Assembly (NCBI GenBank): GCA_018970255.1 | Contig: JAGWWS010000001.1 | Span: 1 to 64,000 of the forward strand | Length of the DNA stretch: 64,000 nt | Direction of reading: 5' to 3' | Origin: Verrucomicrobiota bacterium | Lineage (GTDB): Bacteria; Verrucomicrobiota; Verrucomicrobiia; Chthoniobacterales; Terrimicrobiaceae | Shown: piece by piece, positions 15,740-25,935 of the stretch | How the letters are laid out: each line of letters opens with the position of its first letter | Position numbering within the stretch: the stretch's first letter is position 1 | Notes under the pieces: model-generated | What the model was told of the DNA's origin: nothing | Seen by the model: the letters and a program-made list of their open reading frames with translations, nothing else | Databases searched by the model: none | Position numbers and translations under genes: made by a program

Positions 15740-17263
15740 TCAATGCCGGAAGTGCCTCGTGCCGGTGAAGACCATCGCCACATCCTTGGCATTGGCGGCT
15801 TCGATGACCTCGGCGTCGCGCACCGAGCCGCCCGGTTGGATGGCGGCGGTCGCACCGGCTTCGGCGGCGGCCACCAGCCCGTCGGGGAACGGGAAAAAGG
15901 CATCGCTGCAAACGGCGCTGCCCTTCAGCGACAATCCCGCCTCCTGCGCTTTCCAAACCGCAATCCTCGAGGCATCGACGCGCGACATTTGCCCGGCGCC
16001 GATTCCCAGCGTGCGGTCCTTCGCGGCGTAAACGATCGCGTTCGACTTCACATGCTTCACGACCTTCCAGCCAAATTCCATCGCCTCGATTTCCGCCTTG
16101 GTCGGCGGGCGGGCGGTGACGACCTTGTGCTCGAGTTCGGGCAGGTCGGCGGTGTCGGAATCCTGCACCAGCAACCCGCCCACCACGCTGCGCATGTCGC
16201 GCCCGGTTTGCGCCGGCGCCTTGAGCAGCCGCATGAGCCGCAGGTTTTTCTTTTTTTGCAGGAGCGAACGCGCCTCGGATTCGAACTCCGGCGCGATGAT
16301 GACCTCGCTGAAAATTTCGCAAATCGCCTTTGCGAGCGAGAGGGTCACGGGCTGGTTGCAAATGATGATGCCGCCGAACGGCGCCTGTTTGTCGGTCGCG
16401 AACGCCTTTTCCCAAGCCTCGCGCAGGTCGGGGTCGGTGCCGACGCCGCAGGGGTTCGTGTGCTTGAGGATCGCCACGGTCGGCTTGGAAAATTCCGCGA
16501 TCAGGTTCGTCGCCGCCGTGATGTCCAGGATGTTGTTGTAGGAAAGTTCCTTCCCGTGGAGCTTTTCAAAATGCGAGCCGAAGTCGCCGTAGAGTTCGGC
16601 GTGCTGGTGAGGGTTCTCGCCGTAGCGCAGCCGCATTTCGAGGGGCAGTTCGAGCCGGAAGCGGCTGCAGGTTTCCTGCTCGCGGTTCAGGTAGCCGGAA
16701 ATGGCGGCGTCGTAGGCGGAGGTGGCGGCGAACGCCTTGATCGCAAGACGCTCGCGCAGCGCCCGCGTGGTGCCGCCGTTTTCTTCCTTCAAATCCTCGA
16801 GCACCGCGGGGTAATCGGCGGGGTCGGTCACCACGCACACCGATTGGTAGTTCTTCGCCGCGCTGCGGATCATCGAGGGTCCGCCGATGTCGATTTGCTC
16901 GATGGCCTCGGCAAGCGTCGTCCCCTCGCGGGCGATGGTCGCCTCGAACGGGTAGAGGTTCACCACCACGAGGTCGATCGGCCGGATGCCGTGGGCTTTC
17001 GCCTGTTCCTCGTGTTCGGCATTGCCCCGCAGGAACAAGAGCCCGCCGTGGATTTTCGGGTGCAGCGTCTTCACGCGCCCCTCGAGGATTTCGGGCGATG
17101 CGGTGAACTGCGAGACCTCGACGGTCTTCACGCCCGCATCCTTCAACGCCTTCGCCGTCCCGCCGGTCGAAAGGATTTCCACCCCGCGGTCGGCGAGGGC
17201 TTTTGCAAATTCCACAATCCCCGACTTGTCGGAAACGGAGACCAACGCGCGCTCGATTTTCAT
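15740..17263 (-). CDS. purH: Bifunctional AICAR transformylase / IMP cyclohydrolase
   Basis: PurH carries out the last two steps of de novo purine synthesis. The N-terminal IMP cyclohydrolase part begins with [15 protein letters not shown] and includes the STGGTAKAL and [13 protein letters not shown] motifs. The C-terminal transformylase part includes [25 protein letters not shown] and the FFPFPDGL segment. The length of 507 residues is usual. ATG 17263 matches the family start. It shares the leftward strand with fabV upstream and coaB downstream. Confidence 0.96.
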   Translation of the reverse strand: MKIERALVSVSDKSGIVEFAKALADRGVEILSTGGTAKALKDAGVKTVEVSQFTASPEILEGRVKTLHPKIHGGLLFLRGNAEHEEQAKAHGIRPIDLVVVNLYPFEATIAREGTTLAEAIEQIDIGGPSMIRSAAKNYQSVCVVTDPADYPAVLEDLKEENGGTTRALRERLAIKAFAATSAYDAAISGYLNREQETCSRFRLELPLEMRLRYGENPHQHAELYGDFGSHFEKLHGKELSYNNILDITAATNLIAEFSKPTVAILKHTNPCGVGTDPDLREAWEKAFATDKQAPFGGIIICNQPVTLSLAKAICEIFSEVIIAPEFESEARSLLQKKKNLRLMRLLKAPAQTGRDMRSVVGGLLVQDSDTADLPELEHKVVTARPPTKAEIEAMEFGWKVVKHVKSNAIVYAAKDRTLGIGAGQMSRVDASRIAVWKAQEAGLSLKGSAVCSDAFFPFPDGLVAAAEAGATAAIQPGGSVRDAEVIEAANAKDVAMVFTGTRHFRH

Positions 17264-17285
17264 TTTTTCAAAAATTGGGGCCGGC

Positions 17286-18476
17286 TCAGGAAATCGAGGG
17301 GACCGTGACCCCGGGGTCCACATCGGCGGCGTAGTCCACGCCATCGAGGCCGAAACCGAAAAGCCGCAGGAAGCTGGATTGGTAGCCCGCGAAATCCGCC
17401 AACTCGGCGAGGTTCCCCGTCTCGACCTGCTCCCAGCGCTCGGAAATGGTTTTTTGCACCGCGTCCGCCATTTCCCAATCGTCCACACGGATGCGCCCCT
17501 CGGCGTCGGTCTCCGGCGAGGGCTTCGAGAGCCGGTCGCGGAAGAGGCGGTCCATCTGCTCGATGCACTCTTCGTGGGTGCCGTCCGCCTTCATGATTTT
17601 GTAGAGGATCGAAATGTAGAGCGGCACCACGGGGATGGCGGAACTCGCCTGCGTGACGAGCGCCTTGTTGACGGAAATCCATGCCTTGCCGCCGAGCGGG
17701 GCGAGCTTGGCACCGATGGCGGCGCAGGCGCGCTCGAGGTCCTGCTTGGCGCGGCCGATCGTGCCGTTCTTGTAAATCGGCCAGGTCAAAACCGGCCCGA
17801 TGTAGGAATACGCGACCGTCTTAGCCCCGGGCGCGAGGACCCCCGCCGCCTGCAGCGCATCGATCCACATTTCCCAATCCTCGCCACCCATCACGGCCAC
17901 CGTGTGCGCGATCTCTTCGTCATTCGCGGGCTCGATGGAAACCGAGGTCACCTCGCCGGTGCCGGTGTTGAGGTTTTTGTTCGTGTAGGGCGCGCCGATC
18001 GGCTTGAGGGTGGATTTGAAAACCTCGCCGGTCTTCGGGTGCGTGCGCCGGGGCGAGGCCAGGCTGTAAACCACGCAATCGACCTGCCCGAGGTCGGCTT
18101 TGATGGCGGCGCAGACCTCCTGCTTCATCGCATCGGAGAACGCATCGCCGTTGAACGAGCGCGCATACAGGCCGGCCGCCTTCGCCTCGCGCTCGAAAGC
18201 CGCGGAGTTATACCAGCCCGCCGTGGCTGTGCGCCCGGCTTCCGCGCCACGCTCGAAAAACACGCCCACGGTCGCCGCCCCGCCCCCAAACGCCGCCGCA
18301 ATCCGCGAAGCCAGCCCGTAGCCGGTGGAGGCGCCGATCACCAAAACCTTCTTCGGCCCATCGGGCAGGGGACCGTTCTTTTTCACATGGGCGATCTGGT
18401 CGGCGACATGCTTGGCGCAGCCGGCCGGGTGCGCGGTGGTGCAAATGAATCCACGGATTTTGGGTGAGACAACCAT
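17286..18476 (-). CDS. fabV: Trans-2-enoyl-ACP/CoA reductase, FabV type
   Basis: FabV reduces trans-2-enoyl-ACP (or -CoA) with NADH, the last step of the fatty-acid elongation cycle. The 396-residue length is typical. Seen are the N-terminal [10 protein letters not shown] segment, the NAD-binding [13 protein letters not shown], and the active-site stretch YSYIGP to [12 protein letters not shown] with the long Tyr-x8-Lys spacing that defines FabV. FabV is generally insensitive to triclosan compared with FabI, a family property not tested here. It starts 87 bases from the divergent kdsB and is followed by purH after 22 bases. Confidence 0.94.
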   Translation of the reverse strand: MVVSPKIRGFICTTAHPAGCAKHVADQIAHVKKNGPLPDGPKKVLVIGASTGYGLASRIAAAFGGGAATVGVFFERGAEAGRTATAGWYNSAAFEREAKAAGLYARSFNGDAFSDAMKQEVCAAIKADLGQVDCVVYSLASPRRTHPKTGEVFKSTLKPIGAPYTNKNLNTGTGEVTSVSIEPANDEEIAHTVAVMGGEDWEMWIDALQAAGVLAPGAKTVAYSYIGPVLTWPIYKNGTIGRAKQDLERACAAIGAKLAPLGGKAWISVNKALVTQASSAIPVVPLYISILYKIMKADGTHEECIEQMDRLFRDRLSKPSPETDAEGRIRVDDWEMADAVQKTISERWEQVETGNLAELADFAGYQSSFLRLFGFGLDGVDYAADVDPGVTVPSIS

Positions 18477-18563
18477 AGGAACGGAAAGACTGGCTTCCGC
18501 CGCTCCGGCACTCAACAGTTTTTCTGGATCGCCCCCGGAACCCCCGCGCGCTAAGCCTCGCGC

Positions 18564-19301
18564 ATGCCGAAAGCCGCCATCGTCATCCCCGCCCGCTGGG
18601 CATCCACGCGCCTCCCCGGGAAACCCCTCCTCCCCCTCGCCGGCAAGCCAATCCTCCGCCATGTCTGGGAGCGCTGCAAAAAAGTCAGCGCCGCCGACAC
18701 CGTCATCATCGCCACGGACGACATGCGCGTGGCCGAGGCCGCCTTTGAATTCGGTGCGGAAGTTTCGTTCACCTCGCCCCGCCACCCGAGCGGCACCGAC
18801 CGCATCGCCGAGGTCGCAAAAAAGCTCCAAGGCTTCGACACCATTGTGAATGTCCAGGGCGACGAACCCTTCATCGAACCCGCCCTCGTCTCGAAACTCA
18901 TCGCCGCCCTCGCCTCGGGAAAATCCCTCCAAATGTCCACCGCCGCCTGCCCCCTCGCACCGGCGGACCTCGCGAACCCCAATTGCGTGAAAGTCGTCAC
19001 CTCCCTCGATGGCAATGCCCTCTATTTCTCCCGCAGCCCGATTCCCTGCGACCGCGATGGCGATGCCCACCCCGCACGGCTCCGCCACCTCGGCATCTAC
19101 GCCTACCGGCGGAAATTCCTCCTCGATTTCGTAAAGTGGAAACAGACGCCGCTGGAAAAATCCGAAAAGTTGGAACAACTCCGCGCCCTCGAGCACGGCG
19201 CAGCCATCCGCGTCATCCAAACCAAACCCGCCGGCCCCGGCATAGACACCCCGGCCGACCTCCGCGCCGCCGAAGTGTTCCTGCGGAAAAAAAGCCGCTG
19301 A
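18564..19301 (+). CDS. kdsB: 3-deoxy-manno-octulosonate cytidylyltransferase
   Basis: KdsB activates KDO as CMP-KDO for lipopolysaccharide core synthesis, so it marks a Gram-negative envelope. The 245-residue product has the [14 protein letters not shown] motif, [20 protein letters not shown] and a C-terminal GIDTPADL motif. The gene is the only rightward one in this block and converges on folD with three bases between the stops. Confidence 0.96.
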   Translation: MPKAAIVIPARWASTRLPGKPLLPLAGKPILRHVWERCKKVSAADTVIIATDDMRVAEAAFEFGAEVSFTSPRHPSGTDRIAEVAKKLQGFDTIVNVQGDEPFIEPALVSKLIAALASGKSLQMSTAACPLAPADLANPNCVKVVTSLDGNALYFSRSPIPCDRDGDAHPARLRHLGIYAYRRKFLLDFVKWKQTPLEKSEKLEQLRALEHGAAIRVIQTKPAGPGIDTPADLRAAEVFLRKKSR

Positions 19302-19304
19302 ACA

Positions 19305-20186
19305 CTACGGGCCGGAAATCCTTTCCGCCGCCAGGACGCAATTCGACATCAGCATCGCAATCGTCATCGGGCCCACCCCCCCCGGCACGGGCGTGATGGC
19401 GGCGCACTTGGGCGCCACGGCATCGTAATCCACATCGCCCACCAGGCGGTATCCAGCCGGCACCGACGCATCGGCCACCCGGTTGATCCCCACATCGATC
19501 ACCACAGCCCCCTCGCGGATATGCTCCGCCCCCAGGAAATGCGGCCGCCCGATCGCGGCGACCACGATGTCCGCCGCCTGCGTCACGGCCGCCAAGTCCT
19601 TCGTCCTCGAATGCGCCACCGTCACCGTGGCATCCCCGCCCGGCCCGCGCCGCATGAGGAGGAGCGCCATCGGTTTCCCGACAATCATGCTGCGCCCCAC
19701 CACCACGGCCCGCTTCCCGGCGGTTTCGATCCCCGCCTCGAGGAGCAGCCGGATACACCCGAGCGGCGTGCACGGGACGAAACCGCTTTCATCCTCCATC
19801 GCCAACTTGGCGACATTCACCGGGTGGAAACCGTCCACATCCTTGCGCGGGTCGATGGCCAGGACGACCTCGGCCTCGTTGATGTGCGGCGGCGGCGGCG
19901 ATTGCACCAGGATTCCATGGATGGCCGGGTCCGCATTCAACTTCGCAATCAAAGCCAGCAATTCCCCCTGCGCCGCCTCCGCGGGCAACTCGTGCTTCAC
20001 CGAGTGGAGCCCCAGCTCCGCCGCCTTCCGGTCCTTCGACCTCACATAGGCCCGCGAGGCGGGATCGTCGCCCACCAGCACCACCGCCAGCCCCGGCTTC
20101 ACGCCGCGCCGCGCCAACTCGCCCACACGCGCCTTCGTTTCCGCGAGCACTTTTTCCGCGACCGCTTTTCCGTCAATCCGCACCAT
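19305..20186 (-). CDS. folD: Bifunctional methylenetetrahydrofolate dehydrogenase/cyclohydrolase
   Basis: FolD interconverts 5,10-methylene- and 10-formyl-tetrahydrofolate for purine synthesis. The 293-residue protein has [13 protein letters not shown] with the catalytic lysine, the [11 protein letters not shown] motif, KDVDGFHP, and GRSMIVGKP, followed by the conserved [10 protein letters not shown]. The active-site motif reads QSPPPPH where QLPLPxH is more common. Its start overlaps the acyltransferase gene by 14 bases. It fits with thyA and DHFR of the same leftward cluster as folate metabolism. Confidence 0.95.
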   Translation of the reverse strand: MVRIDGKAVAEKVLAETKARVGELARRGVKPGLAVVLVGDDPASRAYVRSKDRKAAELGLHSVKHELPAEAAQGELLALIAKLNADPAIHGILVQSPPPPHINEAEVVLAIDPRKDVDGFHPVNVAKLAMEDESGFVPCTPLGCIRLLLEAGIETAGKRAVVVGRSMIVGKPMALLLMRRGPGGDATVTVAHSRTKDLAAVTQAADIVVAAIGRPHFLGAEHIREGAVVIDVGINRVADASVPAGYRLVGDVDYDAVAPKCAAITPVPGGVGPMTIAMLMSNCVLAAERISGP

Positions 20187-20805
20187 GTCTTAAAATTTCC
20201 TCCAGTTTCTTCCGGTGGGCCTCGAACTCCTGTTCGGGGAGCCCTTCCGGAACGGCAAAGCTTCTATCGATCGTCACCGAGACCGTCGAGAACGGCATCG
20301 GCACCACAAACCCGTCCCAGGTCTTCATCCGCACGCAGCGCGAGAATTTCGCATGCACTGGAAGGATCGGCGCCCCCGTGGACTGCGCCAAATGCACCGC
20401 CCCCGGCCCCAATGCATACCGCGGCCCCCTCGGCCCATCGGGCGTGATCGCAATATCGCGCCCGCTTTTCACGAGCCTCACCAGCTCGAGCAGCGCCTGC
20501 GAACCCCTCCTCGAACTCGACCCGCGCACCGACCCCATCCCGAAGGCCGCCACGAGCCGCGCCAAAATCTCGCCGTCCTTGCTCGGGCTCGTCAAAACCG
20601 TCACGCCATGCCTCCGCTTCGGATAAACGCGGTCGAAAGCCAGCGTGATCCCGAGGATGCGGTTGTGCCAAAAACACAGGATCGCCGGCTCGCGGAACAT
20701 CTCCTCCAAAATCCCGCTCCGGTCCTCGAGCCTCAGCCGCAGCGTCAGGAAAAGGCTCCGCAAAATCCCGGCCCCCGTCCCCGCCAGCAACCCCTCGCGC
20801 GTCAT
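20173..20805 (-). CDS. DUF374 lysophospholipid acyltransferase-like protein
   Basis: The 210-residue protein belongs to the DUF374/LPLAT superfamily, which acylates lipid precursors such as lipid A or lysophospholipids. It shows the WHNRIL segment (active-site His), [10 protein letters not shown], the [13 protein letters not shown] stretch and ITPDGPRGP, the usual four blocks. It overlaps the IMPase-like gene by four bases (ATGA). An envelope role is inferred from the family and from kdsB nearby; the exact acceptor is unknown. Confidence 0.85.
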   Translation of the reverse strand: MTREGLLAGTGAGILRSLFLTLRLRLEDRSGILEEMFREPAILCFWHNRILGITLAFDRVYPKRRHGVTVLTSPSKDGEILARLVAAFGMGSVRGSSSRRGSQALLELVRLVKSGRDIAITPDGPRGPRYALGPGAVHLAQSTGAPILPVHAKFSRCVRMKTWDGFVVPMPFSTVSVTIDRSFAVPEGLPEQEFEAHRKKLEEILRHGAD

Positions 20806-21803
20806 GGCAAAAACTCCCGCAGCGTTTTTTGCAAAACCGGCCGCATCAGCGCAGCCAGGTCCTCATTCGCATAGGCCACCCACGCCACGCCACTCTCCGT
20901 ATCCAGCGGCGCCTCGGGGAATCCCCCGAGCGGGTGCTCGAACACCACGCCCGCCCGCTCCAGCACCAGCCAAGCGCAGGCGTCATACGGATGGCAGGCG
21001 AGCGAAGATTCCATGTCCAGCGCGCGGAAAACCAGCGGCCGCAAATCGCCCACCATCCGGTCCCGCCCGGCAATCAATTCATGGAACTGCCCGCCGGTGG
21101 ACAAATACTGGTCGTCGAAAACCTCGGGCGATGCCGAAGCGCCCACCCCGCCCAATTGGTCCCAAACCCTCTCCTCGATCTGCGAAGTGAGCGTCCGCCC
21201 CTCGGGAAAAAATTTCACCAGCGAGGCAAACCCGTGCCGGAAGTCCTTCGCCTGCGAGGGCGCGGGCGCGATGGACTCCTGCGTTCCCCGCACCAAATCG
21301 AACGCCGTCCCCACCACGCCGCCATCCCCCGTGGCGCTGAACTGGTCCGCCCGCCATTGCTTGGACACCGGAATCTCGGTCATCGCCGCCGCCACGATTT
21401 GCGAAAGCGAAGTTTCCTCCCCCCGCTGCGGCGCGATGCCCGCCAGCGCCCACGCCGGGCGCTTGTCATACATCAGCCCGCGCGTCCCATCGATCGGGTC
21501 GATGATGCATTTCCATTGTGTCGCACCCGCCGCCACCCCCTCGGGAAAACACAGTTCGCCCTCGAGCCCCTCCATCACCACTTGCACCGGCATATCGGCC
21601 GGCCAGTTTTTTCGGAACCAATCCTTCACCGCCCCCTCGCCGAACTTGTCCACTGCATAAATCGTGTCGCCCCCGCCCCGGCCGGCCACGGCCGCCAATT
21701 CCCCGCCGGTTTTCCCGAGCCGCCCCGCGAGCACGCCATCCCTCACCGCCACTCCCAGCGCGCACAATTTTCCGCGCAGGAGTTCGTGCACCGCGGCATC
21801 CAT
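20802..21803 (-). CDS. Inositol monophosphatase family protein
   Basis: The 333-residue protein carries the metal-dependent phosphatase motifs of the IMPase/FBPase/CysQ superfamily: IDPIDGTRGL (metal site) and HPYDACAWLVLERAG near the C-terminus. It is longer than typical 260-270-residue IMPases, with extra segments around residues 75-110 and 190-230. The substrate could be inositol phosphate, PAP, or a sugar phosphate. Its ATG shares one base with the ispH stop (TGATG), so the two are coupled. Confidence 0.85.
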   Translation of the reverse strand: MDAAVHELLRGKLCALGVAVRDGVLAGRLGKTGGELAAVAGRGGGDTIYAVDKFGEGAVKDWFRKNWPADMPVQVVMEGLEGELCFPEGVAAGATQWKCIIDPIDGTRGLMYDKRPAWALAGIAPQRGEETSLSQIVAAAMTEIPVSKQWRADQFSATGDGGVVGTAFDLVRGTQESIAPAPSQAKDFRHGFASLVKFFPEGRTLTSQIEERVWDQLGGVGASASPEVFDDQYLSTGGQFHELIAGRDRMVGDLRPLVFRALDMESSLACHPYDACAWLVLERAGVVFEHPLGGFPEAPLDTESGVAWVAYANEDLAALMRPVLQKTLREFLP

Positions 21804-23002
21804 CAAGCCGCCTCCGCCAAGGTTTCCCCCCGGAGTTCCAGCACGCGCCGGACGACCTCCTCGATCAAATTGTTCGGGCAGCTCGCCCCCGCCGTGATTC
21901 CAAAGGTCAACCGTTCCTTGCGCGGCAGCCAGCCCACCGCCGGGACCTCCTTTTTCGCATGGATGTCGAAATGCCGGATCGCCTCCGCCGACTCGATGCA
22001 GCTGGCGTTGCGGATGAACCAGGTCGGCAGTTTTTCCGAACCGATCTCGACCAGGTGCGTCGTGTTCGAGCTGTTGTAGCCGCCCACCACGAGCAGGAGG
22101 TCGAGCGATTCGTTGAGCAATTGGAACAACGCATCCTGCCGGTCCTGCGTCGCCCCGCAAATCGTATCGAAATACCGGAAATTCGCCGTGCTCCCTCCAT
22201 CGCGCTGCGCCACCGCCCCGCGCAGCAAATTCTGGATCGCCTCGGTCTCGCTGCGCAGCATCGTCGTCTGGTTCGCCACGCCGATCCTTTGCAAATGCAG
22301 CACGGGATCAAACCCCGGGCTCACCGCGCCGCGGAACGCCTCCAGGAATTCCGACGCATCCCCGCCGCGAACCATGAAATCCGCCACGCGCTGCGCCTCC
22401 CCGAGGTTCAGCACGATGAGGAAATGCCCGAGCCCGTCGCCGCCCAGCGCCCTCGAGGCCGTGGCGCGCGTCTCTTCGTGCGATGCCTTGCCATGGATGA
22501 CCGAAGTCACCAGCTCGGTGGCATTTTGCCGCACCCGTTTCCAAACGCTCATCACATCGCCGCAAGTCGTATCCACGATCCGGCACCCGCGCGCCTTCAC
22601 CGCCTCCACAGTCTCCACCTCCGCGCCGAATGCCGGCACGATGACCACATCGTCGGCCGCCAATTCCGCGATCTCCGCCTCGGCCGGGTGCGCGGCCAGG
22701 TAGCGGATCCCCAGCGCCTCCATCTGCGCGTTCACATCGGGGTTGTGGATGATCTCCCCGAGCAAAAAAATCCGCTGCCCAGCAAAAACCTTCCCGGCCG
22801 CATAGGCGAGGTCGATCGCACGCTCCACGCCGTAGCAAAACCCGAATTCCTTCGCGAGCCGCACCGTCGTTTTTCCCGCCTGCAGGACGCCGCCCTGCGC
22901 CCGCATGCGCTCGACGAGTTCGCTCCGGTAGTGGCTCTCGACCTGCGCCTGCACATGCGCCATCACATCGGGTGTGCGGATGTTGATTCGGTTCGTGCTC
23001 AA
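21803..23002 (-). CDS. ispH: 4-hydroxy-3-methylbut-2-enyl diphosphate reductase (plant/cyanobacterial type)
   Basis: IspH makes IPP and DMAPP in the last MEP-pathway step using a [4Fe-4S] cluster. The three cluster cysteines are in FGFCYGVERA, IVDTTCGDV and ASCPNNLIEEV. At about 400 residues it is the long form known from cyanobacteria and plants, not the roughly 315-residue E. coli form. No ATG fits well: I chose TTG 23002, which gives an N-terminus of family-like length before YRSEL; TTG 23035 and ATG 22963 are alternatives. It lies in a cluster with DHFR and thyA upstream and the IMPase-like gene downstream. Confidence 0.92.
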   Translation of the reverse strand: MSTNRINIRTPDVMAHVQAQVESHYRSELVERMRAQGGVLQAGKTTVRLAKEFGFCYGVERAIDLAYAAGKVFAGQRIFLLGEIIHNPDVNAQMEALGIRYLAAHPAEAEIAELAADDVVIVPAFGAEVETVEAVKARGCRIVDTTCGDVMSVWKRVRQNATELVTSVIHGKASHEETRATASRALGGDGLGHFLIVLNLGEAQRVADFMVRGGDASEFLEAFRGAVSPGFDPVLHLQRIGVANQTTMLRSETEAIQNLLRGAVAQRDGGSTANFRYFDTICGATQDRQDALFQLLNESLDLLLVVGGYNSSNTTHLVEIGSEKLPTWFIRNASCIESAEAIRHFDIHAKKEVPAVGWLPRKERLTFGITAGASCPNNLIEEVVRRVLELRGETLAEAA

Positions 23003-23035
23003 GACCCGCAAAGAATGCCCCAACCGCGGGACCAA

Positions 23036-23500
23036 TCAAACGGTTTCACCCAGCCGTCGGTGGCGCAGAATCCGGTAGCCCGCACCCGACTCGATTTCCT
23101 CGCCTGCATCGAAGAGCCCCTCGAACTCCGGAAAAAACGCATCGCCCCCCACCACCGCCTCCACCCGCGTCAGCAAAAGCTCCGAGCACGCCGGCAGCAG
23201 CGCCGAATAAATTTCCGCCCCGCCGATCAAAAACACCTCCCGCCCCTCGCCTGCCCCGGGAATTTCCGCAAACGACCCCACCACCCTCGCGCCGGGAATT
23301 TCCCGAAGGCTCCGCGTCAGCACCCAATTCTCCCGCCCCGGCAGCGGCTTCCCGAGCGAATCCCAGGTCTTCCGCCCCATCAGCACCACATGGCCGAGCG
23401 TCGTGCGCTTGAAAAATTTCAAATCCGCCGGCAGGTGCCACGGAATCTTCCCGCCCGCCCCGATCACCCGGTTGGGCGACATCGCCGCGATCGCGATCAT
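23036..23500 (-). CDS. folA: Dihydrofolate reductase
   Basis: DHFR regenerates tetrahydrofolate after thymidylate synthesis. The 154-residue protein begins [14 protein letters not shown], followed by [13 protein letters not shown] (substrate-binding acidic residue in PAD), the [12 protein letters not shown] motif and FLIGGAEIY. Its start overlaps the thyA stop by four bases, so the two enzymes of the thymidylate cycle are translationally coupled. Confidence 0.96.
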   Translation of the reverse strand: MIAIAAMSPNRVIGAGGKIPWHLPADLKFFKRTTLGHVVLMGRKTWDSLGKPLPGRENWVLTRSLREIPGARVVGSFAEIPGAGEGREVFLIGGAEIYSALLPACSELLLTRVEAVVGGDAFFPEFEGLFDAGEEIESGAGYRILRHRRLGETV

Positions 23501-24291
23501 ACCGAGATGGGCGCCTTGATCGCCGGGTGCGGGTCGTAGCCCTCCAGCGTGAAGTCCCCGTAAACGAAATCCTCGAGCCGCGTGCGCGCCGGGTTCAGCG
23601 CCATCCTCGGCAGCGGCCGGAAATCCCGCCCCAGCTGCAGCCGCGCCTGCTCCACATGGTTCGAGTAAAGGTGCAGGTCGCCGAAGGTGTGCACGAACTC
23701 CCCCGGCCGCAACCCGCACACCTGCGCCACCATCATCGTCAGCAGCGCATACGAGGCGATGTTGAACGGCACCCCCAGGAACAAATCCGCGCTCCGCTGG
23801 TAAAGCTGGCAGCTCAATTCCCCATCCTGCACGAAAAACTGGAACATCGCGTGGCACGGCGCCAGCGCCATCAAATGCAGCTCCCCCGGGTTCCAGGCGC
23901 TCACCACCAGCCGCCGGCTGCCGGGGTTTTTTTGGATTTCATCCACCACCCGCGCGATCTGGTCCACCACCGCCCCGTCCGGCCCCCGCCAATCCCGCCA
24001 CTGCGCCCCGTAAACCCGCCCCAGGTCCCCGTTCGCATCCGCCCACTCGTCCCAAATCGTCACCTGGTTTTCGCGCAAATACCCCACATTCGTCCCCCCC
24101 CGCAGGAACCACAGCAGCTCATGGATGATCGAGCGCACATGCAGCTTCTTCGTCGTCACGAGCGGAAACCCCTCCCGCAGGTCGAACCTCTCCTGCGCGC
24201 CGAAGACCGACCAGGTGCCCGTCCCCGTGCGGTCCTGTTTGAACCGCCCCTTCTCCAAAACCAAATTCAACAGCCTGTGGTATTGCTCCAT
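23497..24291 (-). CDS. thyA: Thymidylate synthase
   Basis: ThyA methylates dUMP to dTMP with methylene-tetrahydrofolate. The 264-residue protein equals E. coli ThyA in length. The catalytic cysteine is in [10 protein letters not shown], preceded by [10 protein letters not shown], and the [18 protein letters not shown] stretch and HLYSNHVEQ are canonical. It heads the thyA-DHFR-ispH-IMPase-acyltransferase-folD run and is divergent from the crcB pair with only 45 bases between starts. Confidence 0.97.
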   Translation of the reverse strand: MEQYHRLLNLVLEKGRFKQDRTGTGTWSVFGAQERFDLREGFPLVTTKKLHVRSIIHELLWFLRGGTNVGYLRENQVTIWDEWADANGDLGRVYGAQWRDWRGPDGAVVDQIARVVDEIQKNPGSRRLVVSAWNPGELHLMALAPCHAMFQFFVQDGELSCQLYQRSADLFLGVPFNIASYALLTMMVAQVCGLRPGEFVHTFGDLHLYSNHVEQARLQLGRDFRPLPRMALNPARTRLEDFVYGDFTLEGYDPHPAIKAPISV

Positions 24292-24336
24292 CTGCGCGCC
24301 TTCCCTTTTTGCACAACCGCGCCCAAACTCCCACCG

Positions 24337-24735
24337 TTGATTTCCTCTTCCCGAAAAAACCCGCCCCGCCTGCCGCCATCGCTGCTCGTCGCGGCCGGCG
24401 GGGCCCTCGGCACCCTCGCGCGCCACGCCATCGACACCGCATTCCCGCCCGCCCCCGGCGCCTTCCCCTGGACCACCCTCGCCATCAACACCGCCGGCTC
24501 CCTCCTCCTTGGATTCATCCTCGCCATCAGCGAAACCCATCCCCGCGCCCCCCGTTGGCTGCACCCCTTTGCCGGAATCGGATTCTGCGGCGCCTTCACC
24601 ACCTTCTCCACCGTGAGCCTCGAATTCGTCCAACTCTCCGCCGCCCACCACGCGACCACCGCCACCTACATCCTCGCCAGCATTGCCGCAGGAACCGCCG
24701 CAGCCGCCCTCGGCTCCCGGCTCGGCACAAAATGA
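24337..24735 (+). CDS. crcB: Fluoride exporter CrcB/Fluc, first copy
   Basis: The 132-residue protein has four hydrophobic helices and the Fluc signatures [23 protein letters not shown] (with the conserved Asn) and [11 protein letters not shown]. Fluc channels export fluoride as antiparallel dimers. The start is a TTG at 24337, because no ATG or GTG lies before the GGALGTLAR helix; there is no clear ribosome-binding site, so the start is uncertain. It overlaps the second copy by four bases (ATGA). No fluoride riboswitch fits in the 45 bases before it. Confidence 0.88.
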   Translation: MISSSRKNPPRLPPSLLVAAGGALGTLARHAIDTAFPPAPGAFPWTTLAINTAGSLLLGFILAISETHPRAPRWLHPFAGIGFCGAFTTFSTVSLEFVQLSAAHHATTATYILASIAAGTAAAALGSRLGTK

Positions 24736-25118
24736 AAGACCTCCTCCTCCTCGCCGCCCTCGGGGCCATCGGCTCGCTCGCCCGCTACCACTTCGGCGGA
24801 TTCGTCCACACCACCGCCAACCGCGCCCTCGCCTCCGAACGCGAATTCCCCTTCGGCACCCTCATGGTCAACACCACCGGCTCCTTCCTCATCGGCCTCC
24901 TCGCCGGATCCGCCGGCACCGGATTCCTCGACACCCCCACCGCCAACCTCCTCGCCGCCGGCCTCTGCGGCTCCTTCACCACATTTTCCACCCTCTGTGT
25001 CGACACCCAACGCCTCCTCCGCGACCGCCGCCCCGGGTTCCTGGCCATGAACCTCGCCCTCTCCTTCACCCTCGGCCCCCTCGCCGCCTGGGCAGGCCTC
25101 ACCCTCGCCCGGCCCTGA
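24732..25118 (+). CDS. crcB: Fluoride exporter CrcB/Fluc, second copy
   Basis: The 128-residue protein again has four helices with [26 protein letters not shown] and [12 protein letters not shown]. It differs clearly in sequence from the adjacent first copy, which suggests an obligate Fluc heterodimer as known for paired crcB genes in some bacteria. It overlaps the first copy by four bases. A decayed piece of this gene is found about 1.2 kb downstream (see 26029-26085). Confidence 0.9.
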   Translation: MKDLLLLAALGAIGSLARYHFGGFVHTTANRALASEREFPFGTLMVNTTGSFLIGLLAGSAGTGFLDTPTANLLAAGLCGSFTTFSTLCVDTQRLLRDRRPGFLAMNLALSFTLGPLAAWAGLTLARP

Positions 25119-25157
25119 GACCATTTCAGGCGATTTTCCGGACCTCTGCAATGTAGC

Positions 25158-25174
25158 GCAGGCGTCCCGCCTGC
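25158..25174. repeat. Short palindrome GCAGGCG-TCC-CGCCTGC
   Basis: A perfect 7-bp inverted repeat with a 3-base spacer lies between crcB and the first toxin gene, inside a stretch reading GTAGCGCAGGCGTCCCGCC. I recall this type of GCAGGCG..CGCCTGC element as a scattered intergenic repeat in Verrucomicrobia and Planctomycetes genomes, but could not search. It could also act as a hairpin at the 3' end of the crcB transcript. Confidence 0.6.
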
Positions 25175-25235
25175 CAGCGTATACGCGGCAGTCCCCAACA
25201 CCCAAAACCCGCGGTTCGGGGGGAAATTTTTATCC

Positions 25236-25613
25236 TTACCAAACGATCGCCGTTCCGTATTTGGCGATCTCGGGGTCGCAAGTGACCAAGGGGATTCCCT
25301 CGGCTTTGGATTGGGCGACCAGAAGGCGGTCGAAAGGATCGCGGTGGTGGAGCGGGAGCTTCCGGTATTCGGCCAAATGCCGGTTTTCGATTCCCAGCGT
25401 TTCGTATCCCATCTCCGCCAACTCCTCGAAAAAACCCTCGGGCAACTCCAGCTTGCCCAGACCCGCCTTGATCGAAAGCTCCCAGAGCGTCCCGGCACTC
25501 ACCAAGACACGGTTTTCTTCCGAGCCGATCGCCTCGCGCGCGCCGTCCCCGAGCTTTTCCGGCGTGTCCACGGCCCACAAGAGGGAGCAAGTGTCCACCA
25601 ACACCGTCGCCAT
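25236..25613 (-). CDS. PIN-domain toxin, VapC-like
   Basis: The 125-residue protein is a PIN-fold ribonuclease: an N-terminal VLVDTCSLLW with the first acidic residue, WELSIKAGLGKLELP, and HRDPFDRLLVAQ with the central acidic residues, then a C-terminal LVTCDPEIAKYG. VapC toxins cleave tRNA or rRNA when freed from antitoxin. The start ATG shares one base with the antitoxin stop (TGATG). It belongs to the subgroup whose antitoxin is Phd/YefM-like. Confidence 0.88.
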   Translation of the reverse strand: MATVLVDTCSLLWAVDTPEKLGDGAREAIGSEENRVLVSAGTLWELSIKAGLGKLELPEGFFEELAEMGYETLGIENRHLAEYRKLPLHHRDPFDRLLVAQSKAEGIPLVTCDPEIAKYGTAIVW

Positions 25614-25852
25614 CAGTCCTCCAAACCCAAGGCGCGAGCCTCTTCCTGGTTCCACGAATCGAAATCGGGGGATTTGCGAACCCGGCCGCGCATCGCCCCC
25701 AAACGGCGCCCGCCGGAACCGGGCACATACCGGACCAGTTGCACCATCGGCTTGCCGGCCTTGCCAATCACGACCGGACTCCCTGTGCGAACCACGGAAT
25801 CCACCAGGGACGACAGGCGCGTTTTGCTTTCAGTAATCGTGAGGGTCTTCAC
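25613..25852 (-). CDS. Phd/YefM-like antitoxin
   Basis: The product, about 79 residues, begins VKTLTITESKTRLSSLVDSV, the Phd/YefM pattern of a short beta strand and helix that binds DNA as a dimer, followed by SPVVIGKAGKPMVQLVRY. The C-terminal half, including FDSWNQEEARALG, would wrap the toxin. I chose GTG 25852 because it fits the family N-terminus; a longer reading frame to 25897 is possible. It is the upstream gene of the toxin and should autorepress the pair. Confidence 0.82.
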   Translation of the reverse strand: MKTLTITESKTRLSSLVDSVVRTGSPVVIGKAGKPMVQLVRYVPGSGGRRLGAMRGRVRKSPDFDSWNQEEARALGLED

Positions 25853-25935
25853 GCACGAAATCAAACCAGATCCGATCTGGTTTGTCAAGGAGATCAAATG
25901 CCCGTGGCGCGGCAGCGCCTTCGAGACCCCTTGGA

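Noticed and set aside
24292-24336. Fluoride riboswitch before the crcB pair
   Set aside because: The gap of 45 bases is too short, and no crcB-motif core was seen.
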